Assembly: GCA_034428435.1 (NCBI GenBank)
Contig: DAOUHY010000150.1
Coordinates: 62,001 to 126,000 of the forward strand
Direction: 5' to 3'
Origin: Bin5 sp034428435
Lineage (GTDB): Bacteria; Chloroflexota; Anaerolineae; Caldilineales; Caldilineaceae
DNA: 64,000 nt
A program made the position numbers and the translations under genes. The notes under the pieces are model-generated. The model did no database searches. It was not told the DNA's origin and worked only from the letters and a program-made list of their open reading frames with translations. Below are positions 17,466-26,608 of the stretch, in pieces. The first letter of the stretch is position 1, and every line of letters starts with the position of its first letter.

Positions 17466-18296
17466 ATGAGAACCCACTCTTGCCGGCCTGGGCTGAAGGA
17501 CACTGAAGTTCTGGAATTCTGCAAACGGGGCTTTCTGGTATTGGAAGGCGTGGTGCCAGACGACATCAACCGACGCACAGTCGAGTATCTGGACAGGTAC
17601 CCGTCGCATGAACCGTCGGAGATACTGCATGAGGACTGGTTTGTCGACAATGTGATTCTGAACGAACAGGCTGCGGGGGCAGTCCGATGCCTGCTGGGAC
17701 AGAACTTTGGGTTGCCGATTATTATGAGCAACCACCGCGTAGAGTGCCCGTCGCCGGCCCAGGGTTGGCACCGGGATGGCAACTCCAAACATGGTCCAGC
17801 TCTGAACTATCTCCAGGTCTTCTACTATCCCGAGGACTGTCCGATTGAGCTAGGACCCACGGAGTTGCTGCCCGGGTCCCATTTTCTTTTTTCATTGTCA
17901 AAGAGGATGGGTCACTACGGCGGCATTCGCGGTGCGTACCGGGCGGCTGCACCAGCTGGAACGATCTTCCTGACCGTCTATTCGATTTGGCATCGTCGTT
18001 CCGTTGCCAGCGGTACGGGGGTGCGCAATTTGCTGAAGTACAACTACTGGCGCACGGAGGCACCCCACAGGGACTGGATCCGAGAACCTGACTTCGACAT
18101 TGCCACTGCGAACTACAAGTTGGAAGACCCTACGTATCGAGAGCAATTTCGCGACTGCAACGATGCTGCCGAGATGTTTTTCTGGCTGCACGGCCGGTCG
18201 GACTCATTCGCGCTGGCAGGGGGCCAGGGCTGGCCGCTCAACGAGAACGTCGGCAAATACTTGGACAGCCCCTATGGTGTTCCCGAGTCACATTAG
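17466..18296 (+). CDS. phytanoyl-CoA dioxygenase family protein
   Basis: A 276-residue second Fe(II)/2-oxoglutarate oxygenase. The triad His-Arg-Asp (GWHRDGN) sits near residue 99, with a distal His in SIWHRRS around 178. The two neighbouring oxygenases are clearly different outside the triad, so this is not a recent tandem duplicate. AAGGAG about 12 bases before ATG 17466 is a good ribosome-binding site. It lies 95 bases before a thiamine-diphosphate enzyme on the same strand. Substrate unknown. Confidence 0.85.
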   Translation: MRTHSCRPGLKDTEVLEFCKRGFLVLEGVVPDDINRRTVEYLDRYPSHEPSEILHEDWFVDNVILNEQAAGAVRCLLGQNFGLPIIMSNHRVECPSPAQGWHRDGNSKHGPALNYLQVFYYPEDCPIELGPTELLPGSHFLFSLSKRMGHYGGIRGAYRAAAPAGTIFLTVYSIWHRRSVASGTGVRNLLKYNYWRTEAPHRDWIREPDFDIATANYKLEDPTYREQFRDCNDAAEMFFWLHGRSDSFALAGGQGWPLNENVGKYLDSPYGVPESH

Positions 18297-18391
18297 TCTG
18301 CCTCCTGTCATTTGACGGAGCCTCTTGAACATGGCTGTTTTCCAGGCTTCGAGTTGGGCCAAAAGATTTGGCGAGCTGCAGGAAACCGATA

Positions 18392-20140
18392 ATGGCTCGA
18401 ATGCGCTGCGCTGAGGCGTTAGTCAGAGCGCTGGAACTGGAAGGGGTCAGGCACGTTTTTGGGCACCCCGGACACGGCAACACCAACATTCTGGATGCGA
18501 TATACGACTCATCGCAGATAGAGTTCAAGTTGACGCGGCATGAACAGGCGGCTGCTCATATTGCCGACGGCTACGCGCGCATATCCGGCGAGATAGGCGT
18601 TTGCTGCGCCTCGGTTGGGCCTGGCCCGGCGAATATGGTGATGGGTCTGGCATCGGCTGCGGCCGCTTCGAGTCCGGTCGTGGCCATATTTGGCGGCGTG
18701 ATTTCACGTTGGGTGGGGCGCGGTCAGTTGCAGGAGACGAGCCCGTTCTACGGCCTGCCGGACCAGAGTTTTGTGCAGGTCTTACAGCCGGTTGTGAAGA
18801 AGGTATGGCAGGTGCAACACCCCGACCTGATTCCTGAGGTCGTGCGCAAGGCGTGCGGGCTGGCGCGGGCGGGCAACCCCGGCCCGGTCGCGATTGAAAT
18901 CCCCTGGGACCTGCAGGCAGAATTCCACGATTTTGACGAGATTCCTGATCCCAAGCAGTTTGGTTACGCCGGAAGGGTGCGCGCGGATGCGGCGGCGATT
19001 GCGCAGGCGGCAGAGGCGCTGCATCAGGCGACCCATCCGATAATCGTGGCCGGTTACGGTGCGGTTCTCTCCGACGCCGGGCCCGAGATCAGGGAACTTG
19101 CTGAACTGCTGGGCGCGCCCGTAGCCACTTCCTATGCCGCCAAGGGGATTCTGTCTGAAGACCATGCGCAGAGCGTAGGAAATCTGGGCTGGCTCGGCCA
19201 TCCGAGCGCGCATGAGTACATCAGGGAATACGCGGATGTTGTGCTGGCGGTCGGTTTCAGTTTTTCGGATCTGTCGACATGCTGGTGGACGGAGGGCATG
19301 CCTTTCGTCGAGCAGAACAGGTTTATTCAGGTCGATATAGACGCGAATCAGATCGGACGTACCTATCCTGTGGAAGTCGGACTGCTTGGCGATGCAAAGG
19401 CCACCCTACACGAAATCGTTGATGAGCTGTCGGCTAAGGAGGCCCCCCAATACAGGGAGGCGAACCAAGAGCTTATAGAGAAAATCAAGTCCGATTTTTG
19501 CATGGATATTCCCGGCGAAGATGGCGGCGCCACGGGCATGGAGCCGCTGCGGGTGGTCGAGGAGCTGCGGCGGGTCCTGCCGAGAGACATTCTTTTTTCG
19601 TTGGATACCGGCGACCACAACCACTACTTCGGCGCGTTCTTTCCCATCTACTCCCCGCGCCGGCTGCTCTACCCGGGGGGTTGGACGCCGATGGGGTTCG
19701 GCCCTACTTCCATCATTGGGGGCAAGCTGGCGAGGCCTGACCTGCCGGCCGTATGCGTGACGGGTGACGGGGGATTTCTGATGGTGTGCCAGGAGGTGAT
19801 CACTGCGGTTGAGTGGGGGCTGCCGGTGGTATGGGTCGTGTTCAACAACCAGACGCTTGGCGCCATTCGCGGCGGTCAGCAGGGCAGCTACGATGGCCGG
19901 GTTATCGGCACTGAGTTTTGCGAGAATGCTGACTACGCAGCCCTGGCCAAGTCGCTCAAGGCCGAGGGTTTGACGGTCAGCAGTTACTGCGAGATTGAAG
20001 ATGCGATGAGCTACGCCCTGGCGTGCGGCAGGCCGTGCGTCATTGAAATGCGAATCGCGCGAGACCCGGCGCCTCCGCCGATCGCGGGGATGTGGTTCGA
20101 GCCGGAGAGGGATGAGATTCCACCCAGACCGCGGCGTTGA
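18392..20140 (+). CDS. thiamine-diphosphate enzyme, acetolactate synthase-like
   Basis: A 582-residue ThDP-dependent enzyme with the three-domain layout of acetolactate synthase, oxalyl-CoA decarboxylase and benzoylformate decarboxylase. The activating Glu is in HEQAAAHIADGYAR (about residues 49-62). The ThDP/Mg motif GDGGF followed some 27 residues later by NNQT is near 460-490. It is catalytic-subunit length, and no regulatory-subunit gene is adjacent. That favours a catabolic 2-keto acid decarboxylase or carboligase over a biosynthetic acetolactate synthase. ATG 18392 has AGGA about eight bases upstream; TTG 18368 in frame is less likely. Confidence 0.88.
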   Translation: MARMRCAEALVRALELEGVRHVFGHPGHGNTNILDAIYDSSQIEFKLTRHEQAAAHIADGYARISGEIGVCCASVGPGPANMVMGLASAAAASSPVVAIFGGVISRWVGRGQLQETSPFYGLPDQSFVQVLQPVVKKVWQVQHPDLIPEVVRKACGLARAGNPGPVAIEIPWDLQAEFHDFDEIPDPKQFGYAGRVRADAAAIAQAAEALHQATHPIIVAGYGAVLSDAGPEIRELAELLGAPVATSYAAKGILSEDHAQSVGNLGWLGHPSAHEYIREYADVVLAVGFSFSDLSTCWWTEGMPFVEQNRFIQVDIDANQIGRTYPVEVGLLGDAKATLHEIVDELSAKEAPQYREANQELIEKIKSDFCMDIPGEDGGATGMEPLRVVEELRRVLPRDILFSLDTGDHNHYFGAFFPIYSPRRLLYPGGWTPMGFGPTSIIGGKLARPDLPAVCVTGDGGFLMVCQEVITAVEWGLPVVWVVFNNQTLGAIRGGQQGSYDGRVIGTEFCENADYAALAKSLKAEGLTVSSYCEIEDAMSYALACGRPCVIEMRIARDPAPPPIAGMWFEPERDEIPPRPRR

Positions 20141-20210
20141 GGGGGAGGGCAACTTCTCCGGTATCGCTGGCGGAAGAGAGAGCGGGATTCACAAATGGAA
20201 GTTCGATGGC

Positions 20211-20230
20211 GGGCCGCAAGGGCCCGTTTT
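20211..20230 (+). terminator. possible weak intrinsic terminator
   Basis: GGGCC-GCAAG-GGCCC (20211-20225) forms a short five-base-pair hairpin followed by GTTTTC. It lies 70 bases after the thiamine enzyme stop and 24 before the next start. It could be a partial terminator, or simply sit in the leader of the next gene. Confidence 0.4.
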
Positions 20231-20253
20231 CACGAAAGGGAAGGGACGAGACG

Positions 20254-21222
20254 ATGAGACTGGGCAGCGGCCAGTTTGTCTATGAAGAGGTTGATGGATG
20301 GGGCGAGGTTCCTGACGGATGGAGCATGGGAGAGGCGCCGGGCGTGGCAGTGGACTCCCAGGACAGGGTCTATGTCTTCTGTCGGAGCGAGCACCCGATC
20401 ATTGTGTACGACCGAGACGGCCGGTTTTTGCGGGCGTGGGGCGAAGGGATGATCAAGCGGGCGCACGACATAATCGTGGGGCCGGACGATTCGATCTATT
20501 GTGTGGACGACTGGGGTCATGCGGTACACAAGTTTACGCCTGAGGGCGACCTCCTCATGTCGATTGAGACGGCTGAAAGTCCAGCTGATACGGGATACAT
20601 CTGGGATGTTCAGAAGGAGGTGCTGCGCGCCGGGCCGCCTTTCAACTACCCGACAGGGATAGCACTTTCTCCCGAGGGCGAACTGTACGTTTCGGATGGC
20701 TATGGAAACGCCCGCGTACACAAGTTTACGGCGGAGGGCGAGTTGCTGTTTTCGTGGGGTGAACCGGGAAACGGCGCTGGACAGTTTGTAACTCCGCACA
20801 ATGTTTGCGTGGACAGCGACGGCACGGTCTATGTGGCGGACCGACAGAACCGTCGAATGCAGCTTTTCAACTCGCAAGGCGAATTGATTGGACAGTGGGA
20901 CGACGTCTGGTGGCCCTGCGACATGTGCATTGACGCGGAAGGCCACATGTATCTGGCTGAGGTGGGCGGTATATTCATGGGGGAAACGAAGGTACCTGTC
21001 CCCGAGAATCCGCCGGCCCGTATCACAGTGCGAGATTTGAATGGAAGGATTCTGAGCGAGTGGGGTATCGAGGATCCATACGGCGCAGGTCGCTACTTCA
21101 GCCCGCACAACATTGCGTTCGATTCGCGGGGTGATCTGTATGTGGGAGAGGTTTCGTTCTCGTATCCGGACGGGACAACGCCGAAGGACTGGCGTGTGTT
21201 GAGGAAGTACGAGCGGAGGTGA
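20254..21222 (+). CDS. NHL-repeat six-bladed beta-propeller protein
   Basis: A 322-residue beta-propeller made of NHL repeats. Units of the form G(x)LYVSDGYGNARVHKF and GTVYVADRQNRRMQLF recur about every 45-50 residues. The pattern resembles the lyase half of peptidylglycine alpha-amidating monooxygenase and related bacterial proteins, but catalytic function cannot be claimed. No signal peptide is present from ATG 20254, which has AAGGGA about eight bases upstream. Upstream in-frame starts would add an unrelated arginine-rich tail. Confidence 0.85.
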   Translation: MRLGSGQFVYEEVDGWGEVPDGWSMGEAPGVAVDSQDRVYVFCRSEHPIIVYDRDGRFLRAWGEGMIKRAHDIIVGPDDSIYCVDDWGHAVHKFTPEGDLLMSIETAESPADTGYIWDVQKEVLRAGPPFNYPTGIALSPEGELYVSDGYGNARVHKFTAEGELLFSWGEPGNGAGQFVTPHNVCVDSDGTVYVADRQNRRMQLFNSQGELIGQWDDVWWPCDMCIDAEGHMYLAEVGGIFMGETKVPVPENPPARITVRDLNGRILSEWGIEDPYGAGRYFSPHNIAFDSRGDLYVGEVSFSYPDGTTPKDWRVLRKYERR

Positions 21223-21276
21223 CGGAAGGGCCTACCGACCCTTTGTTCCCGCCAGGGACTGGGTATCTTGCAGCAT

Positions 21277-21579
21277 TTACCCTTCGGGCTGGCCAAACGC
21301 GTATTCCCTGATCACCTGAACGACCTGCACCTGGAAGGAGCTGTACCATTTCCGGCGTCCCAGTTCCTGTGCAGTTCGGTGCTCAGGATCCTGGTTCCAC
21401 GCTCGGATATGGTCCAGGCTCTCCCAATACGAAATGGAAACTTCCTGGTCACCTTCGACCAAGGTTGTGAATCGTGCACAGCCGTACTTGCTATGTGCCA
21501 GCTCGCGCATGCGAGCGGCCGTTCTGGCGTAAGTTTCGTCCGACTCGCTGATTCGAGCAGTGAAGATTACGGCGTACAC
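21277..21579 (-). CDS. antibiotic biosynthesis monooxygenase (ABM) domain protein
   Basis: A 100-residue single-domain dimeric alpha/beta barrel protein. The opening YAVIFTARISE, the central helix TAARMRELAHSKYGC and the SYWESLDHIRAWNQDPEH segment match the ABM/YgiN fold. Such proteins include small monooxygenases and haem-degrading enzymes as well as inactive relatives. It lies alone on the minus strand between two plus-strand genes. Function beyond the fold is open. Confidence 0.82.
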   Translation of the reverse strand: MYAVIFTARISESDETYARTAARMRELAHSKYGCARFTTLVEGDQEVSISYWESLDHIRAWNQDPEHRTAQELGRRKWYSSFQVQVVQVIREYAFGQPEG

Positions 21580-21770
21580 TTTGGCAACTTCCTCTCGGCA
21601 ATGTCGGTAAGGACGAGAATAGGCACGGGATGAAGTGATCTGCCGCCCCTTTTCTGATTCGTCCTTCGCAGAAAACCAGATTCTGATTTCAGGAGGGGTA
21701 GTATATCATGCCTAAGCTGGGGGTGAGGGAATCACGATCCAATTGAAAACGATCGGAGGACGAGGGAAAA

Positions 21771-22700
21771 ATGGAGAACAGAGTGCTTTCGATTCACGGT
21801 AAGCCGATGGACACGGAACCCGACAGTTTCGGCGAGTTGCGCTCTTCTGCGGACGCAGTTGATGACTTCGACGCACTGCGGGCCAGATTTGAAGAGGACG
21901 GATACCTTTATTTGCCGCGACTCCTTGACGTGGAAACGTTGACGGCGGCGCGGCTGACGATGTTGGAAGCTCTGGCTGATCTGGACTTTATCGACACGGA
22001 ATACCCCCTGCGCGATGGAGTGGCGAAGCGAGAATGCAATGTTTCAGCGAGGGAGATGGTGGGGCTTTCGAAGAACAACGAACCGTTGCGGTGGGCACTG
22101 TTTGCAGGGCCGATGATGGCCTTCTATGAGAGGTTTCTGGGCGGGCCAGTCCGTCCGCTGGACTTTACGTGGTGCCGCGTCAAGTCGTCCGGCACGGAGA
22201 CTGCAACCAATCCTCACTATGACATTGTTTTCATGGGCCGCGGGACGAAGAAGCTCTACACGAGCTGGACGCCGCTAGGCGACACGCCACGCGAGATGGG
22301 GGGTCTGATGGTCCTGGAGGATTCCCACCGCCTGGAAGAGATCAAAGCGACCTACGGCCAGTCGGATGTCGACGTCTACTGTACTAACGAGCCGGATTTA
22401 CACGAGACAGAGACGGGACAGAAGCGCTGGCAGGGGTCTGGCACGGGTACCTTTGCCAGCGATGCCATCGCGTTGCGGGAGGAGCTGAATGGTCGATGGC
22501 TAACAACCGACTATGAGCTAGGCGACCTGCTGGTATTCAGTATGTACACGATGCACGCGAGCATGGACAACCTGACAAACAGGTTGCGGCTCTCGACCGA
22601 TACGCGCTATCAGCTTGCTTCGGAAACGGTAGACGAACGCTGGATTGGCGACAATCCGATTGCCCACGGGCCCGAGGCGAAGAAGGGGATAATCTGCTGA
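21771..22700 (+). CDS. phytanoyl-CoA dioxygenase family protein
   Basis: A 309-residue third Fe(II)/2-oxoglutarate oxygenase. The triad is His-Tyr-Asp (NPHYDIV, near residue 152) with a distal His in YTMHASM about 110 residues later. The 2-oxoglutarate Arg is probably in NRLRLSTDTRYQ. It is longer than the other two upstream and has an acidic segment before the distal His. GGAGGACGAGG lies just before ATG 21771. It is monocistronic as far as can be seen. Confidence 0.85.
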   Translation: MENRVLSIHGKPMDTEPDSFGELRSSADAVDDFDALRARFEEDGYLYLPRLLDVETLTAARLTMLEALADLDFIDTEYPLRDGVAKRECNVSAREMVGLSKNNEPLRWALFAGPMMAFYERFLGGPVRPLDFTWCRVKSSGTETATNPHYDIVFMGRGTKKLYTSWTPLGDTPREMGGLMVLEDSHRLEEIKATYGQSDVDVYCTNEPDLHETETGQKRWQGSGTGTFASDAIALREELNGRWLTTDYELGDLLVFSMYTMHASMDNLTNRLRLSTDTRYQLASETVDERWIGDNPIAHGPEAKKGIIC

Positions 22701-22718
22701 TGCAAGGAAGGAGGTTGC

Positions 22719-23753
22719 CTACGGGTTCCTGTGGTCAGGGCAACGGGCATTAAGCCAGTCCAGGACAGCTCCAATTGGCCGCTCCCGCCCCAAATCGTTG
22801 TGGAGTTCGTGGTAATAGCCTTCAAAGAGGCGCAGGCTCTTGTCATCAGAGCCCATTTTGGCGAAGAACTCCTGTGTTGCTGAGGGGACGACCACAGCGT
22901 CGGCCAGCCCCTGCATCATCAGGATTGGAAGGCGAACCTCGTTCGCCCGTTCACTCACTTCCTGCATCGTTTCAAAGAACTCAACGACCCAACGAGCACT
23001 ACGCAGGGGGACGCCCAGCGAGTCTCTCATGGCAATCTGGACCTCTTCCCAATCGCGGGAGAGGCTGTCCAGGGTACCGCGCTGGCGGAATGTGAGCTGG
23101 GGCTGGACGCGGTGTGTCAGCTCAAGGATGCGCTTCAGGACCCGATTTACTGGTGAGAGGTCGTGCGATTGCAGAGACGGCGAGGCGATGACGGCCAGAT
23201 CTGCGGCGCCCGGAGCCTCCATCAGATAGAGAAGGCCAATGAGTCCGCCCATAGAGTGTCCGTAGAGACAGAAAGGGAGGCCGGGGTTCTCCTTGCGAGC
23301 CATAGACAGAACCTGTGTTACGCCGCTCAGGTAGTCGTGGAAACCCTGGACATAGCAACGGGCGCCGCCTGACCGACCGAAGCCCTGGTGGTCGTGGGCA
23401 TATACCCTGTAGCCGGCCTGATGGAGGGCCGCGACCAGATGGCGATAGCGCCCACTGTGTTCTCCCAGCCCGTGGAGGATGAGTACGGCGCCACGCGCAG
23501 AGCCCACAGGACGCCAGCGGCTGTAGAAGATGGGCAGTCCGCTCTCGCCGCGGAGGTAGCCGGTCGAGTGTTGGAGACTCTTGTTGGGAAGCTGTGCATT
23601 CGGAAACGAAAGGGAGTATTCCTCTTCTGACGGACAGAATTGGACGTCGCGGTTTGAGGTGCGGCCTGGGGAGTAAAGCCCGCTTTCGGCTGTCTTGCGC
23701 TCGTTGTTCAGATGGGAAGAGGGACGGGCTGCATGGTCAACGCTTGCCTTCAT
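22719..23753 (-). CDS. alpha/beta hydrolase, monoacylglycerol lipase-like
   Basis: A 344-residue serine hydrolase of the lysophospholipase/monoglyceride lipase group. The nucleophile is in GHSMGG; the Asp is in GLADAVV and the His in YYHELHND. The oxyanion segment HGLGEHSGRY is the characteristic HG motif. The first 60 residues are polar and have no family match. ATG 23753 (with AAGGCT upstream) and ATG 23780 are both possible; either way the gene starts inside the end of the preceding acyltransferase-like gene. Confidence 0.85.
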   Translation of the reverse strand: MKASVDHAARPSSHLNNERKTAESGLYSPGRTSNRDVQFCPSEEEYSLSFPNAQLPNKSLQHSTGYLRGESGLPIFYSRWRPVGSARGAVLILHGLGEHSGRYRHLVAALHQAGYRVYAHDHQGFGRSGGARCYVQGFHDYLSGVTQVLSMARKENPGLPFCLYGHSMGGLIGLLYLMEAPGAADLAVIASPSLQSHDLSPVNRVLKRILELTHRVQPQLTFRQRGTLDSLSRDWEEVQIAMRDSLGVPLRSARWVVEFFETMQEVSERANEVRLPILMMQGLADAVVVPSATQEFFAKMGSDDKSLRLFEGYYHELHNDLGRERPIGAVLDWLNARCPDHRNP

Positions 23754-24834
23754 AGCCTTCGCCTGACTCCTGGTCGTCATTTTGGGTTGACCGGCCCTCG
23801 GTACCGGCGTCGCTGTCCTGCGAGGAATCAGGACTCTCCGGCGGCCAAACGGAATCGTACCTTCTTGGCTGACTTTCTTCCTGTTCTGCCGTCTCGCCGC
23901 TTGTTGCTTCCGTCTCCAGAGCTACGACCCAGCGCTGCCAAGGAGCCTGTTGCCAGTCAAGTCCCAACCTCGCTAAGGATTGCCGGGATTCGTTCATGTG
24001 GCTGTCGCTAAAGGTACGAAGCCGCAAGCGAGTGGTTTTTCCCTGGAGGGTGCTCGCCATATGGGCGACAATCTGCCGTTCTGAATCGGTGCCCCAGAGT
24101 CTGGGCGGCAGGGCGATGAGGAGACGCAGTTCATCACGCCAGCGGAACTGCTGAACGAACCCAGCCTCCGTCTCCTCCTGCAGTATGAGGAACACCTTGG
24201 AGGAGCGCAAAGTACTGGAGTGGATAGCGGCAATCATTTCAATCTCTTCTGCCGATGCCTCCGGGTAGACCGAGGGCAACAGATCGGACATGCGAGCCCC
24301 AAACCGGGCAGAGATTTGTGTGGAGATTCGAAAGCCTTCCGGAATCTCAGATGTGTCTGCCAGCGGCAACTCTCCGACCAACTGCGAGTTCTGATAGTCA
24401 GCCGAACCAAGACCGAGATCGCCAAGTACCTGGGTGACTTGGGGCGGTGAGGCGGTGGCGAAACCAAAGTAGAAGTAGGGATGGATGCCCTGGTCCTCAA
24501 TGTGATCGAGGGCGGCGTCGATGAGATCTGCGAAGTCCTCACGGTTTTCTTCCACATCCAGTGGTTCGACATAGGCCCAGTCGAAGGTTCCGGCGGCATC
24601 GCCATCATACTGAACGATGACAAAACCCAAGATGCGGTCGCCCTCGGTTGCCACAAATGTATCCATCTGTTTGCCGAGAAACCTTGGACCAAACCAGTGC
24701 ATAAAGAGGAAATTCCGCCACCAGCTTCCGGCGATCTGTTCCATGCTGCTGACATCGCTGGTGGTGCCTGAGACAAGCAGTTTCAGGACTTCACGAACCT
24801 GTGAGGAGGTTGCCCTTCCTATCTCAGTGGCCAT
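23737..24834 (-). CDS. GNAT-like acetyltransferase family protein
   Basis: A 365-residue protein that looks like one or two GNAT folds. There is a first acetyltransferase-like half (residues 1-140, with ATEGDRILGFVIVQYDG as the central strands) and a degenerate second half. The last 60 residues are an acidic, Ser/Gln-rich disordered tail. The canonical acetyl-CoA pyrophosphate loop (Q/RxxGxG/A) is not clear, so activity is uncertain. It overlaps the Nudix gene by 11 bases upstream and the hydrolase gene by about 17 downstream. Confidence 0.6.
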   Translation of the reverse strand: MATEIGRATSSQVREVLKLLVSGTTSDVSSMEQIAGSWWRNFLFMHWFGPRFLGKQMDTFVATEGDRILGFVIVQYDGDAAGTFDWAYVEPLDVEENREDFADLIDAALDHIEDQGIHPYFYFGFATASPPQVTQVLGDLGLGSADYQNSQLVGELPLADTSEIPEGFRISTQISARFGARMSDLLPSVYPEASAEEIEMIAAIHSSTLRSSKVFLILQEETEAGFVQQFRWRDELRLLIALPPRLWGTDSERQIVAHMASTLQGKTTRLRLRTFSDSHMNESRQSLARLGLDWQQAPWQRWVVALETEATSGETAEQEESQPRRYDSVWPPESPDSSQDSDAGTEGRSTQNDDQESGEGYEGKR

Positions 24835-25393
24835 TCAGGTATTCCACGGCAAGCTGGATGCAGTCTCTTTCTCCGTCGTAGACCAGACGCTCCAGGGCGT
24901 CATCAGCTGAGGCCCATTCCACCTTTTGGACTTCGATACTGTCATCTGAGAGGGTTCCTCCCACTGCCCTCAGGAGGAAGAAGTCGACCTTCTTGTAGAC
25001 GCGTTCCGGAACGGCGCGGGCGTAGGTATCGAGGTACTCGTAGCGTACTGTTTTGAGAAAGGATTCGAATCTGGTCTCGAGACCGGTTTCCTCTTCGACC
25101 TCCCGCAGAGCTGCTGTCAGAGGCTCCTCTGATGGATAGAGCCGCCCCTTTGGCAGTTGCCACCGGCGGCATTCTCTGTCGGTGGCGATGAGAGCGATCT
25201 GTATTGATGTGCTGGCACTGTCCTGAAGCAGGCGGTAGGCGACTCCACCGGCGGAATGTGTGTGGCGGACCGTGTAGCTGTTGGAAGGCTCCGGCTCAGT
25301 CTCGCCGGCATCGGCGGGTATTTCAAGGTCACACCCGTCCCCATGGGCCGAGGCGTACTTGTCTGCTTTCAGAAAGTCCCTTTGAGACTTCAT
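24824..25393 (-). CDS. Nudix hydrolase
   Basis: A 189-residue Nudix-fold pyrophosphohydrolase. The Nudix box runs from GRLYPSE through REVEEETGL (about residues 101-124): Gly, five residues, Glu, seven residues, then REVEEETG. The first 45 residues are an acidic extension. The sequence KGRLYPSEEP and TAxREVEEETG fits the diadenosine/inositol polyphosphate or nucleotide-cleaning groups, which cannot be separated here. GAAAGGA precedes ATG 25393. First gene of a three-gene overlapping operon. Confidence 0.9.
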   Translation of the reverse strand: MKSQRDFLKADKYASAHGDGCDLEIPADAGETEPEPSNSYTVRHTHSAGGVAYRLLQDSASTSIQIALIATDRECRRWQLPKGRLYPSEEPLTAALREVEEETGLETRFESFLKTVRYEYLDTYARAVPERVYKKVDFFLLRAVGGTLSDDSIEVQKVEWASADDALERLVYDGERDCIQLAVEYLNGH

Positions 25394-25620
25394 CGAAGTC
25401 CTTTCAGAGAAAGGTAGTGTGCGTTCAAGGTGAGGATCCGGATCTCCTGCTAATTGTGCAGTTCGTATTTCGAATTGGGTAATGGCGAATCAGAGTGGCG
25501 TAATACCATAATGTAATTCGCGAGATAAATCTTTGTGAAAAGCGGGAAATACATTAGCACTGCGATTGAAGGATGGAATTCCGCTTCGTGTTTCTGCAGC
25601 CCGAACGGTCGAGGCATTTC

Positions 25621-26172
25621 TTACTCAGATTGTGTATCAAGTGCTGTGACGCCCTCTGAAACAGTTGCAGCGAGGCCGCGCGCTACCTGTTCCCAATTGC
25701 TCGGAGGGAATTGTGCGAGTTGACGGGGCAGGAGCGGCGGAGTGGTAAATGGCAGCGCTCCCACCAACTCAGCATGCGACCACACGGTGCGGGCGCGTGC
25801 CAAGACTACGTGAATCTCCATCCACTTAGAAAGCAATACAAGCCACTGTGCCAGCGCTTCGCCGGCGCCAACCGCCGGCAATGCAGCCGGGGCGTCGGAA
25901 GCGAACCGGAAGGCGATAGCGCCGTCCTGGTCGATCCAAAGGCGCTGGGGAATTACCGGACCTGGCGACAGTTGCGCAGTGGTCCAGCGTGCGAAGTGGC
26001 TGTGCAAAATCGAGATAATCGGTGGATTCAGCCACTCCGCCGCGGTGGCGATGGGCCGGCTCAGAGGAGGGTGGAGAGGGGAGTTTTTGAGTGCGTTGTC
26101 GTCGTCGTACCAGTACCACATTGCCATGGCAAGTGCTCTGTCTCTCGAGGAATCCGATTCGTGCCCTGACAT
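25621..26172 (-). CDS. hypothetical protein
   Basis: An unrecognised protein of about 183 residues. It contains several Trp residues, a WYWYDDD motif near the N terminus and a central hydrophobic helix (about residues 115-135). No clear ribosome-binding site precedes ATG 26172. A later ATG in MAMWYWYDD is possible, and the frame is also open to 26253. Codon use resembles neighbouring genes. No function is proposed. Confidence 0.45.
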   Translation of the reverse strand: MSGHESDSSRDRALAMAMWYWYDDDNALKNSPLHPPLSRPIATAAEWLNPPIISILHSHFARWTTAQLSPGPVIPQRLWIDQDGAIAFRFASDAPAALPAVGAGEALAQWLVLLSKWMEIHVVLARARTVWSHAELVGALPFTTPPLLPRQLAQFPPSNWEQVARGLAATVSEGVTALDTQSE

Positions 26173-26608
26173 GGAGTATCCACGCGGCCGTCTTCTAGCA
26201 TCAGACTGCGTCCAGCAGTCCCCTTCGGGACGCTCCTGCGAGGGCTGGCCCAATCAGACTTTATGGTGCTCAAGTATTGAGTGTTCGCCCATCAATCTGA
26301 AACATGAACTGGCACAGATCATATCACAGTCATTGGAAATCCGCAGACCGAAAGGCTGAAGAGAGAGTCTCTGGCAGCTTAAGTTTGACCCTGTTTTCAT
26401 TCACTCAGATCGACGCATTGCCCTGGTTTTCTTTGGTGCCGCGACCGCGGTCAGGCTGGGATTTTGACGTGCCGACTTCTGGGATAACGCGGCCAAGGCA
26501 CGTTTGAGGGATGCCGCCGGGAGTTGGAGAGGGGGATCAACTGAGGTATGATTCAGGTTCTGTGCAAGTTACAGGTAGTTCACCCAGCAAGAGGGAAATT
26601 CCACGCAA
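26173..26608. other. intergenic region, nothing recognised
   Basis: About 435 bases between two divergent genes. It must hold the promoters of both, but no convincing -35/-10 pair or repeat was picked out. GAGGGAAA at about 26590 is the ribosome-binding site of the plus-strand gene. Confidence 0.5.

Noticed and set aside
20230..21108. Minus-strand frame of 292 codons opposite the NHL gene
   Set aside because: The plus strand shows clear NHL repeats; the reverse frame is Arg/His-rich and featureless.
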